The notes beneath the pieces are model-generated. The model did no database searches. It saw nothing but the letters and a program-made list of their open reading frames with translations, and was not told where the DNA came from. Positions 59,427-64,000 of a stretch of 64,000 nt of DNA are shown here, piece by piece (position 1 is the first letter of the stretch; each line of letters starts with the position of its first letter). Source of the DNA: Theristus sp. LFF4_11 (lineage: Eukaryota > Nematoda > Chromadorea > Monhysterida > Xyalidae); contig JASANC010002749.1 of NCBI GenBank assembly GCA_030248135.1, positions 29,462-93,461 of the forward strand, in the 5' to 3' direction. A program made the translations under genes and the position numbers.

Positions 59427-59996
59427 GATGAATCTTTGACTCTTACGGCTCGCATTTGGCATTCGGCATTCGTGGTAGTTTCGGTAGCAATCTTTGTTTA
59501 GTTGTTTGAAAGCCAGTCGTGCGGCCCACCATGTGACAATCAGTTAAAAGGTATTCAGAGGTTCGGGAATCAGTTTGAAATTTAGTCTTATACCAGTGAA
59601 CTCAGTCTTATACAAGTGAACTCGGTCTTTTATCATTGAACTTGGCCTTAGTGGTGTGTAGAAGCCCTACACCCAGAACAGGTACCGATCCACCTCAACA
59701 CCGAACCTCCCAAATAACACTTTATGGTAGCACCGACCCTGTTCGATTCGACGATGTAAGTGAATTTTATTTTGATTTCAATTGTTTGAATTTTACTTAC
59801 TTGCTCAATTGTTTGTTGTTTCATTTGTTACTTGACGCTAATTTAGTTTTCGGTATGTCTCATTGTTAAAACACCTGTTTCACTGCGCATCCTCGTCCAA
59901 CACGCGGATCTAACCATGCCTCTACTACATGAACAATAGCAGCTTCTTTTTAATTGCTTGTTTCTAATACATTAATGTCTCACAACTTGCGTTCGA

Positions 59997-61985
59997 ATGT
60001 CTACCTCTGCACCTGTATCGGATCTTCCAATCACCAACCGTGAATATCGCGCGCTAACTCGTGACTTGAAAAGAAGCGTTGATTGCTATAATTCGTGCAA
60101 TAAAGAAATTAAAACTGTTCTAGATTCACTATCCGCAAACATTGGCACAATGCAAGAAACTAACTGCATGATCTCAGACACTAGCAGGATGTCAAGCGCA
60201 GACCTAAAGTTCTTCACCGGCAAATCCCAAGATTTTGATGAGTTTGTATCTATTTTTGACATTGCTTGCAACGCACTCCAATTTGACGAAGCAAAGAAAC
60301 TGCGGACATTGCCGGTCTACTTACGCGAAAACGCGTTAGAAATTTACAAAGAGTTAACGCCAGCCCAAAAAGCCACATACACTGATCTCATTACAAATCT
60401 GCGCGAAAAATTTTATCCAGTTTTAAACAATCGTTTTAGTCAAATGCTTTTAGCCAGCCGCATTCACAGACAAAATGAGACCGTTGAAGACTTCAGCCGC
60501 GAATTAAAAAAGCTAGTGCAAGCCGCGTACCCTAAACTTATAAAAGAAAATCTTGACGAACTGTTACTTTCGAATTTTCTTCAAAAATTAAATCCCAACG
60601 TTCGTTTTTATGTTTCTCTTCAAAATCCAATGAACTTCAATGACGCAGTCACCAAAGCCCAGCTTGTTGAAGCGCAAACCATTCTAGAAACCGGCCAATC
60701 CTTAAAACAGTTTGATCCGCCATCACCATCAAACATTAACTATTTGAACTTTCATGATGAACCACCACCACACAGCGCAAATCAAACCAACCAGCTTTCT
60801 TTAAATGATCGCATAACAGCACTTGAACAACAACTTTCTCAACTGCTTGCCTACCAACTTAATTTCTTCAGCAACAATACGTTTCCATCTCAACCACGTA
60901 GCTTCACACGCAGATGTTTCAATTGTGGCTCTCCTTACCACCTAATCGCTCGCTGTCCAAACAAACTTTCTAGCGCACATAGTATACATGCCCACGACAA
61001 CAATCACCAACTCCAAAAATACTCTCAAAGTAAAAACCCACCACCCGCAATTGTTAATTCTGTGTCAAATGAAAACGCCGAAACCCAAGAACTTTCGCAA
61101 CTCAGCATGCAAGATGAAAACGACGCGCTACGCGAACGCCAATCAAAATTACTCACTGAACTCCGCGATGATTTGATGCGCAAAGCAAAAGTAAATTTTA
61201 TTCATTCTAACAGTAAAGACAGTTGTCCGCTTCAAACCAAGCTCAAACCACTCATGCACGCAAGCATGAAGCCGCCCAATTTTACTGCAACCAAAGATTC
61301 CACTACCACCAATAACCCTGAGGACGGTGATATCTTCTACGATGCCCCTGAACAAATTGAACAATGCACTCCTGACTGCAAAGATGAATTCTCAGCTAAT
61401 ATTGATAATCTAATTCCTAACTACAGCCAAAAGCGCCGGAAACAGAAAAAGTCAACACCGCCCATGCTAGTGCGCACTAAACCTTTACAGCACGTATTGC
61501 ATCAATCCATTCTAGAAACCATCAATCCATTTGTGCACTCAAAAACTGTTCGTAATGCGGTGTCTATATTAAAATCTTTGTGTTTTATTTTTGTGTTGGC
61601 TGCTCTGTTAATAATTTTAGGTGTTGCCCTGATGAAACCGAATCGCTCAGACGCTGATTGCTTGAAAATTTCTGAGAACCCAAAACGTACCGTACATAAA
61701 ATGGTTGCGCAAAAATTTGAATCAGTTGATCTATCACAAACCTTGAAGTTAAACGACTCCAAAACAATTTATGCTCGATTTGAAATTTGCACGGCAAGTT
61801 GTTGTTTGCTTTTGAATCCTCTTGACGAAATGTTGCAGAATTTGTGTTTAAAAACTTTACTGCAAACCAATTATCACCGCGCATCCCTTATAACCTGGAA
61901 AGAACTGCTGTCAAGAATTCGCATTTGCGACCTTTTGAATTTTGCCCGTACCCCAGAAAAACCGCCGTTGCTTTGTCAGCGGTGA
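59997..61985 (+). CDS. Retrotransposon gag protein with transmembrane segment
   Basis: Retroelement capsid-type protein of 662 codons. Residues 70-250 resemble the retrotransposon gag fold (FTGKSQDFDEFVSIF, LREKFYPVL, SRELKKLVQAAYP). A CCHC zinc knuckle follows near residue 305 (CFNCGSPYHLIARC), as used for RNA binding. The rest is polar and Ser/Asn-rich, then a hydrophobic segment near residue 525 (FIFVLAALLIILGVALM) that looks membrane-spanning and is unusual for gag. The ORF is uninterrupted. The start is the first in-frame ATG after an upstream stop, and it is conserved in the inverted copy. No pol gene follows. Confidence 0.8.
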   Translation: MSTSAPVSDLPITNREYRALTRDLKRSVDCYNSCNKEIKTVLDSLSANIGTMQETNCMISDTSRMSSADLKFFTGKSQDFDEFVSIFDIACNALQFDEAKKLRTLPVYLRENALEIYKELTPAQKATYTDLITNLREKFYPVLNNRFSQMLLASRIHRQNETVEDFSRELKKLVQAAYPKLIKENLDELLLSNFLQKLNPNVRFYVSLQNPMNFNDAVTKAQLVEAQTILETGQSLKQFDPPSPSNINYLNFHDEPPPHSANQTNQLSLNDRITALEQQLSQLLAYQLNFFSNNTFPSQPRSFTRRCFNCGSPYHLIARCPNKLSSAHSIHAHDNNHQLQKYSQSKNPPPAIVNSVSNENAETQELSQLSMQDENDALRERQSKLLTELRDDLMRKAKVNFIHSNSKDSCPLQTKLKPLMHASMKPPNFTATKDSTTTNNPEDGDIFYDAPEQIEQCTPDCKDEFSANIDNLIPNYSQKRRKQKKSTPPMLVRTKPLQHVLHQSILETINPFVHSKTVRNAVSILKSLCFIFVLAALLIILGVALMKPNRSDADCLKISENPKRTVHKMVAQKFESVDLSQTLKLNDSKTIYARFEICTASCCLLLNPLDEMLQNLCLKTLLQTNYHRASLITWKELLSRIRICDLLNFARTPEKPPLLCQR

Positions 61986-62164
61986 GCAAAAAAATAAGTA
62001 TGTCAAAAATCGGGTGCCAAAAAAAAGATGTCCGTTCTCTCAACCTGTTTGAAATGTTTTTGTCATGTTATGTTACAGTTGCTTTGTTGTTGTCTTTTTT
62101 TTTGATTTTCTTTGAGTATCTACAAAACTTGAGGTCAAGTTTTAATTGAGAATGAGCGTGGGTG

Positions 62165-63136
62165 TCAGTTGCTTGATTTCGACGTGATCTGTGAGAAATT
62201 TTGAAGCAACGAATTTGTGTGACAATTATTGCCGCTAAAAACATTGAAAGTTTGTTCAGTGCTGAAGAAATTAAGTTGGTAGGCAAGCAGTTGAGAAAGT
62301 TGTTGTTCAAGTGCTGTTATGCGATCATTTAAAGAAAGCTGGTTGGTTTGATTTGCGCTGTGTGGTGGTGGTTCATCATGAAAGTTCAAATAGTTAATGT
62401 TTGATGGTGATGGCGGATCAAACTGTTTTAAGGATTGGCCGGTTTCTAGAATGGTTTGCGCTTCAACAAGCTGGGCTTTGGTGACTGCGTCATTGAAGTT
62501 CATTGGATTTTGAAGAGAAACATAAAAACGAATGTTCGGATTTAATTTTTGAAGAAAATTCGAAAGTAACAGTTCGTCGAGATTTTCTTTTATAAGTTTA
62601 GGGTACGCGGCTTGAACTAGCTTTTTTAATTCGCGGCTGAAGTCTTCAACGGTCTCATTTTGTCTGTGAATGCGGCTGGCTAAAAGCATTTGACTAAAAC
62701 GATTGTTTAAAACTGGATAAAATTTTTCGCGCAGATTTGTAATGAGATCAGTGTATGTGGCTTTTTGGGCTGGCGTTAACTCTTTGTAAATTTCTAACGC
62801 GTTTTCGCGTAAGTAGACCGGCAATGTCCGCAGTTTCTTTGCTTCGTCAAATTGGAGTGCGTTGCAAGCAATGTCAAAAATAGATACAAACTCATCAAAA
62901 TCTTGGGATTTGCCGGTGAAGAACTTTAGGTCTGCGCTTGACATCCTGCTAGTGTCTGAGATCATGCAGTTAGTTTCTTGCATTGTGCCAATGTTTGCGG
63001 ATAGTGAATCTAGAACAGTTTTAATTTCTTTATTGCACGAATTGTAGCAATCAACGCTTCTTTTCAAGTCACGAGTTAGCGCACGATATTCACGGTTGGT
63101 GATTGGAAGATCCGATACAGGTGCAGAGGTTGACAT
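62165..63136 (-). pseudogene. Truncated inverted gag copy
   Basis: Same N-terminal protein as 59997 onward, almost identical for about 290 residues, then diverging after LNFFS into an unrelated tail with a stop. The zinc knuckle and membrane segment are missing. The break coincides with the edge of the inverted repeat. Confidence 0.8.
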
Positions 63137-64000
63137 TCGAACGCAAGTTGTGAGACATTTATGTATTAGAAACAAGCAATTAAAAAGAATCTGCTATTGT
63201 TCATGTAGTAGAGGCATGGTTAGATCCGCGTGCTGGACAAGGATGCGCAGTGAAACAGGTGTTTCAACAATGAGACATGCCGAAAAATAAATTAGCTACA
63301 AGTAACAAATGAAACAACAAACAATTGAGCAAGTAAGTAAAATTCAAACAATTGAAATCAAAATAAAATTCACTTACATCGTCGAATCGAACAGGGTCGG
63401 TGCTACCATAAAGTGTTATTTGGGAGGTTCGGTGTTGAGGTGGATCGGTACCTGTTCTGGATGTAGGGCTTCTACACACCACTAAGGCCAAGTTCAATGA
63501 TAAAAGACCGAGTTCACTTGTATAAGACTGAGTTCACTGGTATAAGACTAAATTTCAAACTGATTCCCGAACCTCTCTGAATACCTTTTAACTGATTGTC
63601 ACATGGTGGGCTACACGACTAACTTTCAAACGACTAAACCAAGACTTCTATCGAAACTACCACGAATGCCGAATGCCAAATGCGAGCCGTAAGAGTCAAA
63701 GATTCATCGCTTTATATAGGAGCTCAGTTGTTTACGTAGGTGTTGTTGTTGTTTTAGTGTTTTTGTAAAGGAAGAGAATTGTTCATCATAAAAAGCATGC
63801 GCATAACTGCGCTTGCTAACGTAGAATGTTAACCACGCTTGTTTCAAGCCAGACAGCAGTATAGACAGCAGCCAGATATACATGCACATGTACTATAAAT
63901 AAATTCGAAAGTTAACAGAAAAGTTAACAGAGAAAGTTAACAAAGGAAGTTAACATAGAAAGTTAACAAAGGAGGTTAACAGAGGAAGGTAACATAGAAA

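Larger units (their letters stand above)
59118..64000. mobile_element. LTR-retroelement sequence arranged as an inverted repeat
   Basis: The left arm, about 59141-60873, returns as its near-identical reverse complement at 62260-64000 and runs off the window. Each arm has a GTTAAC-rich tandem block, a TATATAAAG promoter-like site, a leader, and the first 280 or so codons of a gag gene. The unique centre (60874-62259) carries the rest of the plus-strand gag. No protease, reverse transcriptase or integrase is seen. Lies upstream of the first MARF1-like exon visible here. Confidence 0.75.

Noticed and set aside
59141..64000. Interpretation as a DNA transposon with giant terminal inverted repeats
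   Set aside because: The arms contain a TATA-bearing leader and gag start, as in LTR elements, and neither outer end is visible to support TIR termini. Kept only as an alternative.

Overview
The window is animal nuclear DNA. Spliced exons of moderate GC sit in AT-rich introns, and the introns and gaps are filled with small transposons, satellites and retroelements. The genes (methylenetetrahydrofolate reductase, a TRIC cation channel, a LOTUS/RRM protein of the MARF1 type, an animal haem peroxidase) point to an invertebrate metazoan. I cannot name the species. I built the gene models by hand from splice sites, reading phase and family resemblance. For MTHFR, TRIC, MARF1-like and the GIY-YIG gene the chained exons stay in frame, which supports them.

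Left part (1-11.6 kb): two adjacent satellite arrays (about 148-bp and 171-bp periods), several miniature elements, and parts of two minus-strand membrane-protein genes (5.7-6.4 kb and 7.9-8.8 kb) that I do not recognise. Next is the plus-strand 3' part of a haem peroxidase gene (11651-14928) with a Cys-rich tail. Its upstream catalytic exons are not visible.

Middle (17.6-31.7 kb): a complete 14-exon MTHFR gene on the minus strand (about 707 aa). Its introns hold a pure (AAC)n run of about 150 units, a G-rich inverted pair, and a three-level nest (mariner-like element containing a Helitron containing a G-rich TIR element). A gene-poor stretch (31.7-36.7 kb) follows.

36.7-41.9 kb: a six-exon TRIC (TMEM38-type) channel on the minus strand. 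Its fourth intron contains, on the opposite strand, a small two-exon gene for a stand-alone GIY-YIG nuclease-fold protein.

44.9-58.5 kb: 17 downstream exons of a MARF1-like gene (RRM plus several LOTUS/OST-HTH modules, minus strand). The N-terminal NYN nuclease expected of this family would lie beyond the right edge. One intron holds a hAT-like element next to a 2.1-kb foldback element that encloses a 42-copy 19-bp array. From 59.1 kb to the edge, LTR-retroelement sequence with a gag gene is arranged as a large inverted repeat.

The most repeated motifs are short foldback elements: a CCAAT/E-box palindromic family (about 15 copies), an ATTCATGAAGCAGTATTTAG hairpin family (about 10 copies), and a tRNA-headed SINE (4 copies, all in plus orientation). 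Some introns consist mostly of these elements.
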